A DNA stretch of 64,000 nucleotides, from assembly GCF_000003815.2 (NCBI RefSeq), contig NC_049986.1, positions 12,027,630 to 12,091,629 on the forward strand, written 5' to 3'. The notes beneath the pieces are model-generated. The model did not search any database. It saw only the letters and a program-made list of their open reading frames with translations, and was not told where the DNA came from. This DNA comes from Branchiostoma floridae (Eukaryota > Chordata > Leptocardii > Amphioxiformes > Branchiostomatidae). Of this stretch, positions 1 through 12,530 are shown piece after piece. Made by a program: the position numbers and the translations under genes. Positions within the stretch are counted from its first letter, which is position 1. Each line of letters starts with the position of its first letter.

Positions 1-169
1 GAAACATGAAGTTATCTAAAGGATGTGTGTCATTTGAAAGCGTTGACAAACATTACTTTCACAACACTCTGTGTGTGTGTGTGTGTGATATGCGTCAGGA
101 TAAGGTTGAAAACAAATCTCCACAACAAAAATGAAATCATGATTCACCAACAAACCAGTCACTCCATAC

Positions 170-3100
170 CTGATCCGTTTCCGCTTCCAGCCGCGGCGTC
201 CATGGCCTCCAGATAGTGGCTCTTGCACAAAACTTTCCCGTCATGCAGCGCGAACTCCTCCCCTGTGGACAGTTGTCGTTTGCAGGCATCACAGGCGAAG
301 CAGGCGAGATGGTACACGTGGGTTTTGGCGCGCCGGACCCAGTCGTTCGACTGGATGTTCCGACAGCATTTTGCACACTTTGTGCCAAATTGTCTGAAAG
401 TAAAAAAAGGGCAGTTAGCTAATGTTTAAGATTATGTGCAACGAAGCTGCATGATCACATAAAGATATGGTCGCCTATAGCTAAGGCTGACCGTAATACC
501 AAAAAGTGGTGATTGAAATGAGCTCACATGGACCCACATGTTACATAACACTGTGATGTTCCTTTTCAAATACACATGGTTCTTGGAAGTATCCAAGTCG
601 ACATTGTTACGTCAGTGCACTGCCGGGCATGAGTACACTAGTGGGTGCGATTTGATGTGGTGTTGAAACAAATAAAGAAATACGACCGGAAAGTCCGATA
701 ATTCCTCAGTTCACTCAGAGGTGACAACAACGGTTCAACTTCTTGATTACTCTGAGACGTGAAGACGGTTTTATTCGTGGCAGGTCTCAGTCGACCTGTC
801 GACTTCAAACACCCTCCAACCAAGAGGGACGGCGTGGCCCGCGCCGTGAGCGCCACAGCACCCTCTGAAGACCAATCACCATCGTCATTCCAAGTTGGGA
901 ATGACAAGCGGGGGAGGAACTTTGCAGTCATAAAATATTGCGCGGGATTTGGAGCTCCTTAACCCCTGGAACTACAAGTACATTTTAATCCCCGCAAATG
1001 GCGCCATTTTGAAAATCCCAGCTACGGTAGAGGTGGACATTACAGAGGAGGGGGACTCAGAAATGGCTTGGCTGTTGTAAAAGATTTAAAAGTCCGGGCC
1101 AAAGAGCTCTCTTCAAGCATAATCGTGCCATACATCAAGACTTAGGCTATATGAAGTCGTTGAGAGCACGGTTTCTCCCTTCCCCTTCATGTGGTGATAC
1201 CGGGCGCGTGAAAAATGTACTGCTCACTAAACGGCTGCCAGGGAAATATATGTCCGCGATTAACACGTAAGCAAAACTTAAGTGTTCAGCACTGACAAAG
1301 AGGAAATGGGTTACAAGTGCTGCAGTGAACGACCTATATAACGTAGGCTGCTAGAAAAGGGTGTCTTCTTTATGCCTCATTTTTTCTGTGAATGTAAAAA
1401 CAAATAGTTGACAGACACTTCATCCGTTCGTGTTAACAGCACAGAATTGCCACATTACTGGCCGTCTATGTACATAGGACTTATTCACAAAGATATTGGT
1501 AATGGTTTGGTGGTATTTAGTGTTAGTTAGGTAATGGTGAAACGTCACCGAACACAACGACAGTACTATTGGCATAGTGTGGGTGTTGCTCAGCTAACTA
1601 ATACTGCTGGCACTTTTCCTGCTGAAACACACACACACTAACACTGTTGTCCCTGCCCTTGGTGCTGAATGCGCCCACACTAACACTGTTGTCCCTGTCC
1701 TTGGTGCTGAACATGCCCACACCAACACTGTTCTTCCTGTCCTTGGTGCTGAACTTGCCCACACTAATCCTGCCATCCATATCGTTAGTGCTAAATATGC
1801 CCACACTTACGCTGTAATCCCTGTCATGGTGCTGAAAATCGCTCTTACTGACACCAAGTACATGGCATGCATCTCCGTTTCCACCTTAAATTTTCTAAAA
1901 TAATACTAGTAGTCGTAATCAATCAATTGAATTGGCACTGAGTACTGAATACAGGGGCACAAACTATGTTGGATAACTCGGACGACGCTCATACATGTTT
2001 GGCAAGTGGACTAGCTAGTTGAACACTTATGAACTAAACATGTTCTGTGGTTATGAAGGTTGTGTTTGTGTAGTCTCTGTATGCTATCACTCGTAGGCCG
2101 TGCAATTGCTTTACGAAGTGAACAGCTAGTCTGTAGAGCAGACTTTGGAAGCGATGTAAATAACCTTTTTTTGTCACAATACCACTGCCCAGACTGTACC
2201 CGACGTGGAAAAGCTTGGTGGTCAAAATGAAATATTCCAGCTCGCGGTTTCCTGTTCAAATGTCCAATAATTTGCAATCCTTAAAAAGTGCAATTATTGA
2301 TACGTGTTCGTATAGATGGTGGATATTCAGTCTAATGTCATCATTCAAAAGATAACTTGCATTCACTTTCCCTACGTGTTGAATGGTACGTGTATTTCGG
2401 AATGAAGACGAAATCATTACACGAAAACGCACACGCACACACCAACAATATCTATTTGTCCACTTTTCATGGAGATACTAAGACATCCAGTAGTGACCCC
2501 ATCTCATACACAGCTCATGTCTGTTGTCCCGAAAGACGGCTATAAAACAGAGGACAGTAAATAAACGTGCCCGGGTATCTCTGTAACACCGAGACGATGG
2601 GAGGTTAGGGAGTCATGTGTGACAACAGACACAGGTCCGGGACCTGTACTTAATCGTGGTATAATCCCTCCACTCGGTGCAAACACGATAACTGGAGAGA
2701 TAACGCGAGTAGGGAAGACTCCTGGGCTACGACTGGACCTTAGAGAGAAGAAGGGACAACCCACGTCACCTACTGGTAACCTTTATTTTTGGTGTTTGTC
2801 ACCAAGCATTGAAGTGAATAAATGGATGAATGAATTGGTGTGTTAGTGCACGTATATCAATTCCTTGGAAGGTGAGAAAGGAAGAGAGATATAATGAATA
2901 TGTTGAAGTGTTGAACCTTTACTTCCGTGGCTTTTTACTCCTCAAACGTCTAAAAAATTATGCCAAATTTTGTAACGCCTTGCGTGTTCCATTAAACTAA
3001 GGGTACTGAATATAATGAATATAACAATACTGTGATGAGAAATAGATGACAGCGTTACAAAAGCACTGATGTCTTACTTTTTGACGAGATATTATGACAT

Positions 3101-3887
3101 AGGAACAAATGATAATGATTTATCTGTTGTGTGCATACACATGCGTGGTTTGCTGCGTGCTGAGTTTGCACACATTCATTCATGCTTCTTGTGGACAAGA
3201 ATATGTTTTACAACGTTCCTTTTGACGGTACTACGAGATAAGCGATGCTTGCTTTTTAATTGGGAAGAAAAAAGTATTATCCATCGTTTCCCTATTTCTA
3301 CTTTTGATTACTTAGGATGTGTTTCACCCCTTTGTCTACTGTGCATGCCTCATGCTACAGTTTACTTTATCCCATCGCCAACGAACTACGTCCTAGCTTT
3401 ACGATACAAGAGGACTAGACTAGCCAAGTACCATGAAGTTTGAGTCACGAAATTTCGAGACAGTGGATTATGTTTATGAAAGACAACTTAAAACGAGGTT
3501 TTAGAATAGAAAGCGTCAACGCTTTGTCTAAATCATCAAATACTTCCAGATAAGATGTTGACACAACTACTGTTTTGCTGTGACAGCCAAACAACTTTCA
3601 GGTGTAGCGGGAAATGTCATCGCCTGATATAGTCGGCCTTGGACATGAATACTGTTTTGCTTTGACAGACAAACAACTTTCCGGTGTAGCGGGAAATTTG
3701 ATCACCTGATATAGTCGGCCTTGCAGAAGACGTCCGCCTCGCGGGTGTAGCATGTGGTGTGCCTGCCCAGCGGAGTCTGGCACACCGAGCACCGCAGACA
3801 CTTGACGTGCCACTGCCGCTCCCCCACCTTCAGTAGGAACTTGTCCTGGATGGGACCGCCGCACCCCGTACATAACTCACTATCCAT
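170..3887 (-). CDS. Lhx6/8: LIM-homeobox transcription factor, Awh/Lhx6/8 class (two LIM exons, partial)
   Basis: Two minus-strand exons join in frame. Exon 3887-3706 (phase 0 in, two bases over) encodes LIM1: C-x2-C, 17 residues, H-x2-C-x2-C-x2-C, then C-x2-D (CKAD). Its acceptor is ctaccag and its donor AG|gtgatc. Exon 393-170 encodes LIM2, beginning FGTKCAKCCRNIQSNDWVRR and closing C-x2-H (CKSHYLE), with acceptor ctttcag and donor CAG|gtatgg. The junction gives DYIRQFGTKC. The spacing, the DWVRRA motif and the LSTGEEFAL-type LIM2 resemble Drosophila Arrowhead and vertebrate Lhx6/Lhx8, which are nuclear regulators of neural and endodermal fate; that comparison is from family knowledge. After LIM2 the protein runs into a Gly/Ser linker. 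The homeobox exons must lie left of position 1. An in-frame ATG opens the LIM1 exon, so this could be the start, but a separate upstream first exon is also possible. LMO-type LIM-only proteins cannot be excluded without the homeobox. Confidence 0.88.
394..3705 (-). other. Intron between the two Lhx6/8 LIM exons
   Basis: There is no conserved coding sequence in this 3.3-kb stretch; the short open frames have no family motifs. It holds a 42-bp minisatellite (1636-1848) and, next to the LIM1 donor, an 82-bp tandem duplication (3568-3731). A 27-bp-scale AT-rich background separates them. No transposon with clear terminal repeats was seen. Confidence 0.6.
1636..1848. repeat. 42-bp minisatellite, about five units
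   Basis: Five diverging copies of a unit around CACTGTTGTCCCTGTCCTTG and GTGCTGAA..GCCCACAC follow one another at 42-bp spacing. Because 42 is a multiple of three, the minus strand shows a 14-residue repeating open frame. The frame has no start context and no family resemblance, so I treat it as a repeat inside the Lhx6/8 intron. Confidence 0.85.
3568..3731. repeat. 82-bp tandem duplication spanning the LIM1 exon donor
   Basis: Positions about 3568-3641 and 3650-3723 are near-identical copies 82 bp apart. The unit contains the last roughly 18 bases of the LIM1 exon, its donor and the first intronic bases. The real donor is GT (3705-3704). The intronic copy has GC at 3623-3622 in the same place. 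See the finding on decoy donors. Confidence 0.9.
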
Positions 3888-5642
3888 CTGGTAGCATACA
3901 AGAAAAAACAAGTTAACGATGAAGGCAACATTTTCGAGAAAATACAGAATCTTTTCCGCGTAGCGTTTTCTCAAGCTACACAAAACTCAACCATGATGCT
4001 TACCCTATAGTATTGTGTGTGAATAAAAAAAACTACTGCTTGTTTTTTAGAGCAGGTAAGTAACATAATTGTACTATACCATTATCCTCACCATACAGTA
4101 TTGTGTGAGGCTAGAAAAAAAACGTATTTGCTGGACAGCTAATATCTAACCTAAGCTCTGATTGCCTAAAAATTGCTCACATTTGCCGGACAGCTAATAT
4201 CGAACCTAAGCTCTTGTTGGGTACTGACAGAATATGAAAGAGAAAGAAAACACCCGCAAAAAGAATATATATTCCCCTAAAGGGGAAAAATAACAAGTGA
4301 ATAGACATTACCCAACTGTGATCACGCAATAACAGACGTGTAAGAAGCGTAGACTAAAACAAAGCCAAGAACAGGAGAATTGGAGTTAAGATGATAAGAT
4401 TTACCTCGTTTGATACAACTTATAGCTGCACAAAAACGTTTTACACCGATAATTTGTATCATGGAAAAAAACAACGTACAGCTACCACAGCTCAAGAGTT
4501 AAGTGACTTGTTTGCCATAGATATATCAATGCAACCTTGCATCATATCATTTATATCAAACAATATATAACGGTCGCAAACAAGCAGACATTAGAAACAT
4601 TCCTGTGTATTTTATGAACCTAGCGTCTGGCAAAACATTTGCTACAAAAAAGCTTTCTTACAACTGTTGCAAAAAAGGCTTTCTTACAGAAAAGTTTCAT
4701 GCCAGGCCTAGCATAGGTAATTATCATGCATTTACTCGGTGTGAAGAACAACTACAACATTGATTCGCAGGCGTTTTTTTCTTTCTAGAGAGATACTATT
4801 TCGTTCACAACTTGTTACTGAAATTCATGTAAAACATAATGATTGCATACCATGCCGTACGAGGTCGCTAATATAAGAACAGGGTACAAGTACAAGATCA
4901 GGAAAACGCAAGGAAAAGAGATTTCCCTTCATACTAGATCTTACTTTCCTATATATTACAAACTCTACAGATTACTAAGTATTGCATTATGTATTTCGAA
5001 CTACTGAAAAAGGCTACATCCTTCAATAGATAATTCTACAGCAGAAAAAGTACAGAATTTCTTTGAGATAAAACATTGTTACTAAGAGCTAAAGAAACAA
5101 GATTCCCGACAGAGATGAAAAAGTTAGGAACTGTCTTCAAAGAAATAAAACAATTGACAAGATTTCATCAAAATACTAAGATATTGGGTATCGATACACT
5201 TGTAAATGAAGTGTTGCGCAATTCCTACATTAAGAAAAATCTAAGATCATGTCTTATTCAAAACATTACTTTCTACCCAAGAATAAAATTTCAAATCTCA
5301 AGAAGTGTTACCAAATATCTACAGAAGGAGTCTGACACAATATGACGTTGCACCATCAAATGCGAAAATTTCAATATCAGAACTGCTCAATAAAAAGCAC
5401 CAAAACTTGTGCTGTGGTGTAAATTTGATTTCATTTTACTACAGCATTTTCTTCATAAAGAGACTGGTTTCACCTGTACACCGTGTGGTAAATCAGGTTA
5501 ACATGAAGTGGCAAGTGTGGTCCTCAAGGTGCGACAATCGAGACACAGGAGGGTGAACTCTATGGGATAGAGCAGGACTCACGTGTGACATAATTGCTAA
5601 CCTTACAGTAGGACAACAACAACAACAACACACAACACCCAC
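3888..5642. other. Non-coding, AT-rich (intron or upstream of LIM1 exon)
   Basis: About 1.75 kb without recognisable exons. It contains imperfect local repeats, such as 'gacagctaatatc.aacctaagctc' at about 4134 and 4190 and 'aaaggctttcttaca' at about 4650 and 4675. No RNA gene or transposon ends were seen. Confidence 0.5.
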
Positions 5643-5660
5643 CTCCGCGTGTTCCGACAT
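5643..5660 (-). CDS. Candidate first coding exon of the Lhx6/8 gene
   Basis: Reading the minus strand, ATG at 5660-5658 opens six codons (MSEHAE) that end at a good donor, GAG|gtgggt, in phase 0. That is the phase the LIM1 exon at 3887 needs, giving MSEHAE followed by MDSELCTGC. The flanking sequence is GC-richer than the surrounding intron and contains several CCAAT/ATTGG pentamers and a TGACGT element (about 5835-5935), as expected near a promoter. The exon is too short to be recognised by homology, so only phase and position support it. cDNA evidence would be decisive. Confidence 0.3.
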
Positions 5661-6984
5661 GTTCCCGTCTTGTCTGCGTGCTGCCGTGGCTTGTACACAC
5701 GGTGTGTACAGGGCTTCCCAGTTCGGAGAAGGAAACGTTCTGAACAGAGGCGAAACAGTCGTCCCGAAGCCTGACATTCCCCAAATGTTCGTCGGCGTTG
5801 CCTCGCGCCCAGAATTATGCGGCAGGGTCGCGACCAATTAGAGGGGGTAATTGCCGGCCCAATCAGAGGCGGAGACTGGGATAACGGCCACCTGACGTTC
5901 AGGCGTCTCCCTGGATTTGCCGTGAATGACGTTTGGCTGAGCTGTCAATGACTTTTCGTCATCTTCCCAGTGATGATGGCACTAAACCTCCTTCTATTCG
6001 TATTTTTCTGATTTTAGTCATATTTAGCCACCTAGCTGCTTGAATGAAAAACTTGTAAACTTGAAAGAAACAATGACATGAGAAATTAGTATACTTCATT
6101 GGGAGGATTGTAATTCACGATTAAAAGCTTCAGAATGAAAAAGCTTGAGAAGTGACTGTTATAAGGAATAAAACCATGTGCTGTAGTTTAAGAGCAAGTG
6201 TTCACTGATGTTGGAGGGCAACACAAGTGAGACCGAAGTATTATTGGCAAATCACATTCACCTGTTCACACGTTACAAGTGCATCGTTGTTTGTTCCATG
6301 ATACATACTGTACAGACAGATGTGTTCACATGTGATCATACAATATGGTAGGGTGGGAGGAAGCAGTCTGAAGTGCTTTGTCCGTGAACTGGTGAACACA
6401 TTGTTATATATATTGTCATCGAAACTGCAAACGGCTTCAGAATGTTTCGTGACCATCAATTTCTCATACGTTTATATTTGCTGCATTTCGTATACGTTTC
6501 AGTAGATGGCGCTGTAAGAGTTATCGACTCTGAATAAATGACAAACTCTTTTTATCGTATATACCCAACATATACATTTTGTTCAGTCATATAGTAAAAC
6601 AACGATCGTTTTACATCTCATCCATTTGAAAACGTTCCTTGCTCACACTTTCATCCCGTTTTTGTCAACGGCATGTCCGACATCTACAAGTATAGGATTG
6701 GAATAGCCCGGGACAGTGACTTGACGTCTTTCTTCCGTTCGTGGCCTTCAGTCTCAGTTTTTCATCTGATAATAAGCTTTCATATTTTAACCCCGTATCT
6801 TTCACCGTATAACTTTGTAATCTCCGTACACCCCCTTTATGAAAAGTGTTCTGCCCCACCCCTGAACCGGAAAAGTTAGACCAGGTAGAGTGTACAAATT
6901 ACACAATTACAAAACTATGTGCCCCCGGCGACAAGTACTAGTATCGCTCAGTACGCCCCGGTCCCACCAGCGCTACACACAGCC
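5661..6984. promoter_or_regulatory. Intergenic spacer between divergent genes; probable shared promoter zone
   Basis: This spacer lies between the putative Lhx6/8 start (minus) and the start of the plus-strand DUF4476-like gene, so both promoters should be here. Positions 5820-5960 are GC-rich with ATTGG/CCAAT pentamers, a TGACGT half-CRE at about 5893 and another TGACG at about 5929. No TATA box is convincing for either gene. The rest, about 6000-6900, is AT-rich with nothing recognised. Confidence 0.35.
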
Positions 6985-9900
6985 ATGGACACTGCAGGCT
7001 TCAAACAACTTCAACGGCAGCTCGAACAAGTACGTACTTAACGCTATACAAGTGACAATGGGTTCAAATACAGATTTTACAGGGCCCACTGGCACTATTC
7101 TCTAATGTTTGTAGGTAAACTTAACCGTGTACTACAGTATTAAGTGGCATAGACAAAGTTTGTCATTCACCGCGACCTCCCCTCCCAAATCTTGTCCAAA
7201 GACTATGATGTCATACCTGAAAATAGTTGTAATTTTGTATAGCGATATCATGGGCTTTGTCGTCTCTATTTCTAGCATGAAAATGTCCATTTTAGCATTC
7301 TTTGAATCAACGAAAGTGTTGGACGGGACTTTGCTTCATGGTGTTTACTTTGTAGTTGATTATTAACTCGACTTTCTCACGTTTCGCACCTGTCTTACAC
7401 TCATTAAGTTCAAGGACCGATTGTAGTTTGTAGTGGTGGTAATTCCTGTGCAAAAATATCCACAGGTAACATGCACTGCCTCAAAAGGTACCAAACTAGG
7501 GTTGGAATGAACAGAAGGGTTTTTACAAAGATATGTCGTTGTTTGAAGGCATGTTTGACTTGTGACCTGTAATCTGTGTACCGTCTAATTACGCAGGTCT
7601 GCACTTGTCCAGCAGGTACTGCAAGGGTTCACTGACTCTTTTCATAGGCGTGACCTCATTTCATACTGTACTGTAGCAGACTCCTATAGCATTATGTACA
7701 CGTGTTTGTTTTTGTTTTACAAAAAATCAGCCTTCATTATGTCAGATTGAGGTTTGTCATGAATATTTTTTTTGTAGTGTAATAGACATAACTTTTCTTT
7801 CATCTACTATATGTTTTTTTCGCCAAGATTGATATGTTTTCGGTGCCGATTGTCTTTTGTGCGTTAACCTCCTTGGTTTGAGTGTGTGTTTGTGTGCAAA
7901 ACATGACTCGAAAAGCCATGAATGGAGTCGTATGATATTTGGTAGGCTGGTAGAGGGCATGCTTGATACCCTTCTCCGCTTTTTAAGGTAATGCAGCGGA
8001 CGTTAGATTTTAATATCAGGTATATTCTATTAACATGTTTGCTTACTTAAGAATACATAACACAACTCTGGTATGGTAGCTTCGAACATAAGACCGAGGA
8101 GAGGAAAAACGCACTTGGGGTTTGACATGTGGCTAGAATATTTACCCAAGGACGAAACGGTAAAATACGCAAGTGTCTAACATGCTCAAGTAAGCATTAC
8201 TAATGTGAAGAGTTACTGGCTTATGTTACAATATCCATATATTCAAAACACACTTCCAGACTATGTTACCTACGTTACAACAGTCTTGCTTGCTTGCTGC
8301 TAACGGTTCTGTCAGTCGTGTTGAGTTTAATACTACGATTTCACACCCAATAGGTGACCTCTACAGATGACAAGCTGTTGGTGTTGTCCAGTTCCCATGG
8401 TAACTTCAGTGCTAACCAGGTGAGCTGATTTAGCCACATTTTTAACATGCTCATGACAGTAACAAAGCAAAAGGGAAGGTATGTGATGATATGTATACAA
8501 TGACAGAGCATTTTATGTAGCATTCTACATTCAATCATCTCTCAGTATTTGATTTTGTAATATCTTTGGAAAATATAACTACACTATGATTAGTTTGAAT
8601 TCGAGCTACCTTTCACAGGAGGGAAAGATTATGACACTGGCAGTTATATGAAGTAATACCTATTTTTCGCATGGCGGCGTTTTTGAGTTGCTAACTGGTA
8701 TATCCTTGTTTCAGCTGGTCTTCCTCTTCCAGCTATTTCCACAAATTCACGACGAAGTGAAAGTAACACAAAGATTGAAAAGCGTGAGTAACACACATTC
8801 CATATACCGTATCATATGTATTTTCTAAAAATCTTCTCTTAAGATAAAGACACTCACTTAAAACATTAATCGTACATGTATAGATAGCAAGAATGAAGAC
8901 ATATTCAAGGATGAAAAACAGTCTGCATTTAAGAAATGTCGCTTTCTGTTTTCTTCCTTCCACTTGAAGAGACTCTGTCCAATGACATGCGCAGAAGCAG
9001 CCGATGTTCTGGAGGCGGTGTCCTACTCGGACAAAATGCAGATCCTGGAGATCATCTCCCGGTCAGTAGGGAGCGCTCATGTACAGACATTTCTTTTCCA
9101 TCACGGTTCAACGTCAAAGACTATATTTTTCAAGGGAATAGCTTTACAAAGGGGCATCTTGGACGAATTGTACTGTCTAGAACTCAAATTTATCAATCAG
9201 TAAATGATAACTGACAGAAAATAGATTTCTGAAAAAAGCATCTTTTAAATAGAAAACTGCCGAGTTTTATTTGACTTACAATAGAGGCTCTTCTGTTCTA
9301 GTAATCATTACATGTTGTAATGTATTACTCCTCCAGTTCCGTCACTGACGCCAGCTCTGGTTTTAAACACATTGAAGACCAGTTCAACTCTCGTTCCGAA
9401 AAATCCATGGCCAAAGAAATGATGAGTAGGGTAAGTCGTCATAACAAAAATAAAAGGTTGGGATATGTTGTAATTTTGAAGAATATAGCATTGATACAAG
9501 CACTATTCGTGGCCAAAATTGTCTACATTATATCTTTATCTAAACTTAGGCAGACAGCATTTTTTTGTGAAAGGGCTCAAGTACCAAGCTCTTGAAGAGT
9601 AAGTCACCTTAAATTATAGCAATACCAGAACTGACGAATACGCGTTTTTCAATAACCAAAATATGAATATATCAACATTGACAGGCGAGTGAAAATCTCA
9701 CGGCTAAAGCCAAGGAACGAGATGACCTCGGCGGACCCGCTGCCTCATCTCGTGCCCAGCATACCGTAGGAATGGACGAGAGGAGCTTCAGTCAACTCGA
9801 ACAGAAACTGAAAAGTGTAAGAATTGTCATTGTGGACACAAACGAGTATGTGGGAAAGGTCTTTCGTTACACCACCCTTTACCAGTGCTATGTATAGAAG

Positions 9901-11896
9901 ACGTAAGTACTTTGTCATTCTCTACCCTCGTGATAGTAATAGGTAACACCTAATAACACGTAAGGAAGTTCAGCTGTGCACTTTGGAACACATGGTGAAA
10001 ATATAGAATGAACATTTATGATAATACATTCTTACTACACTAGTAACTCTACTAGTACTTGTATTCAGATGATTTAGAACTACTTGGAACTTTTTATCCT
10101 GGCCTGTCTACGTAATACTTTGTGAGAGCAGAAACGTCCAATAAAGTACTCTTCGAGCAGAGGTTGGTAGGGAAAATGGCGGAGGCCGGTGGGAAAATAC
10201 GGCATATAATGAAAAAGTCACAATTTTGCCCACCAACCTCTGCTTGGAGAGTACAATAAAGGTCTTCATTCAATTCAATTCAAACTCATTTACCACCAGA
10301 ACACAATCTATCACATTACTAACTACCTGCATGTTTTCTACAGGCGTTATTTATAGAAGACAAGTTGGCGGTACTGTCCCAGTCCAAGGGCAGCTTCAGC
10401 GCAGATCAGGTCTGGATTCGACTTTTAACATCTTTGGCGAAGACAAAAATACTTTGTGATAGTCTTACTGATCATGAAAGAATGGAATTGTCTGGATCAT
10501 TTAAGCCTCCCGATGTAAAAAACTGTTGTGCTTACTGGCGTATGGGGGCAGCAGTGTTCAGGAAAAGAACTAGAGTTTGCATCTAATTTTGTTGAGTTTG
10601 TATTCACAAAACAAAAATACTGCGATTAGGATAATTTAGGAAAGTCCTACTTTATTTGAAGTGTTGATTAGATAAAGTTAAGTCTTCATTCATTAAAAAA
10701 AATACAGCGACTTTCATAAGCTCTTCTACAATCAAAAAAGGGGATTATGCTACTTACAAGTATATAAATAAGCAAACATGTTGAGTTTAAACAGAAGAAG
10801 GTTATCAAGGCTAAGAAAGCACCGAAAGTCTCTCTAACGTTCCATTACCAATTCTTTCAGGTGTATCGCGTCTTCCAGACCCTCCCGCAGGTACATGACG
10901 AGATAAAGGCACTCCGGGCACTTCAGGAGGTGAGTCACAGGTTTTGTTGGCGATGCTTGGATAGATCCTGCCTCGATGTCTGCTTAGCACGTCTAAAATC
11001 GCGCTCCTAGCGGCCGGCCCTATCACTGCCACCACCTGTGAGGGGGTCATTAACCCCAGCCAACGAGAGATTGTGTAAACATAGGGTCACATAGGCTAAA
11101 TGTCTGCCCCCTTCTTTCCTATTCTTTTCACGTTGACAAATCCTTGTAAGAACCAAGTCGGCTTTAAGATACGGATCTATGTGTTTCTCCCTATGTACAG
11201 AGACTCTGCCCGATGTCCTGCGCAGAAGCAGTGTGTGTACTCGAGGCGGTGCCATACTCCGACAAGCTGAAGGTCCTGGACATCATCGCCAGGTCGGTAG
11301 GGGGCGTTCTTTGAGAAAAATTTATCCGCATCGCAAACAAACATGATTTTATTTCAGGCAACAGCAACTTAAGCTTACGATAATCTCTTTTCTAGGAAAA
11401 ATTTCGACATCCGCACTGGTATTGGGTACATCGAAGACATCTTTAACTACAGTTCAGAAAAAGCAAGGTTAGAGAAACCATATCCAAGGTAAGTTTTCGT
11501 TACTCCTTCTGTCCTTGACAGTGCGACAAAGTTATGTATGAAGATATCAAACTTGCTTCGGAAAGACCGTCACCCAACATGCAATTAAACAACATTGGTA
11601 GTGACAGCAAATGGCACGTAAGGAGAATTAACATAGCTACTATTGTAACATGCGACAGTTCGATTTCAATGTGTATCGTTGCATTTTCAATGTACATGTA
11701 TTGTATTTTCCTTCGGGAGATCACGTTGGAATCGTCATAGACATGACGATACTCTAAATATAAAACATGAAAAACAAATACATTCACTCATATGTAATCA
11801 TTATACATTCATATTGCAATAGCACAACAGGAAGCCCTACTAATGACATGTACTAACTATTCCAGCACGACTTGTAATGTTGCCAACCTGCACTGA
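6985..11896 (+). CDS. Two-unit DUF4476-like protein, about 260 aa
   Basis: Start exon 6985-7029 (acagccATGg, a good Kozak context; MDTAGFKQLQRQLEQ). Unit 1 exons: 8354-8419, 8715-8783/4, 8970-9061, 9337-9430. Linker exon 9685-9816 (44 codons, ending FSQLEQKLKS like the N-terminus). Unit 2 exons: 10344-10409, 10861-10929, 11201-11292, 11396-11488. Terminal exon 11866-11896 has stop TGA 11894-11896, a TACTAAC branch site at 11851 and AATAAA at 12039 and 12055. Exon lengths and phases repeat between units (66, 69, 92, 93/94 nt). Each unit has EDKLxVLS..., LPQVHDEIK and LCPMSCAEA...YSDKLKVLDII helices, resembling DUF4476 (PF14771), whose function is unknown. No signal peptide or membrane segment is visible. 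Exon 8715 carries one extra A (8760-8763 run), which breaks the frame; copy 2 is intact. The family assignment is from memory and moderate; the gene model itself is strong. Confidence 0.8.
7030..8353 (+). other. First intron of the DUF4476-like gene
   Basis: A 1.3-kb intron bounded by CAA|gtacgt and cccaatag. No coding or repeat structure of note was seen apart from AT-rich sequence. Confidence 0.6.
10147..10253. mobile_element. 107-bp hAT-like MITE (TACTC...GAGTA family) with 8-bp target duplication
   Basis: The element sits in the intron between the linker exon and unit 2 of the DUF4476-like gene. It begins TACTCTTCGAGCAGAGG and ends CCTCTGCTTGGAGAGTA, and is flanked by the direct repeat CAATAAAG (10139-10146 and 10254-10261). 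The 8-bp duplication fits hAT-type transposition. It is too short to encode anything. Confidence 0.85.
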
Positions 11897-12038
11897 TATC
11901 AGCCCAACTACGAAAGACCAAGAGCAAGAAGACTTTAGAACATCTGTATCCATCTGCACCAGCGTCCTGCATGATATTACCATGTACCAGACGGACAAAG
12001 TGGAAAATTTGTCCCCAAACGTAGTTTATCGGCAGAGG

Positions 12039-12060
12039 AATAAACGTGCATGACAATAAA
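12039..12060 (+). terminator. Polyadenylation signals of the DUF4476-like gene
   Basis: Two AATAAA hexamers (12039-12044 and 12055-12060) lie 143 and 159 bases after the TGA stop, defining a short 3' UTR. Confidence 0.7.
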
Positions 12061-12530
12061 TGTATAATATTCATCGTAACATGAAGCTAATCAAAGTCAA
12101 TGATGCACAGCGCTTATTTTTATCACTAAATAATTGCTAGAGAATTCGAAATAATTCAACTGATGCAAATGCACACTATTACCTAAGTGTGCAGAAAGTG
12201 TAGTCTACAAATACTTCAATAATGGCAACATTTCTAGTTATATAATGCTTGTATCAAACATGCAGCGAATCACTGCGGTTCCCATTGTTTACAAGGGACG
12301 AGAATACCATATAACAGTTAAAAGATTATACAATACTTTTAAACAGGTTCCTCGGTAGTAGTTAGAAGAAAATTTATAAAAAGATACGCCTTTGAGGTCT
12401 TGTAGCAGTCTTTTCATTCTACGAAATAGTAAAATTTTGCTAATTGCTGCTAATTCTTTGATGTTCAAAAGTGACCCATATTATCCGGAGAGGAAGCTCA
12501 GATGCACCTGTTGGCTTCCTATGATCTCGA

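Noticed and set aside
1594..1806. 14-residue repeating protein frame on the minus strand
   Set aside because: A 42-bp minisatellite stays open by chance because its length is a multiple of three; no start context or homology.
3069..3443. 124-codon plus-strand frame
   Set aside because: Lies in the Lhx6/8 intron, shows no domain, codon bias or flanking promoter, and is hydrophobic only through AT-rich sequence.
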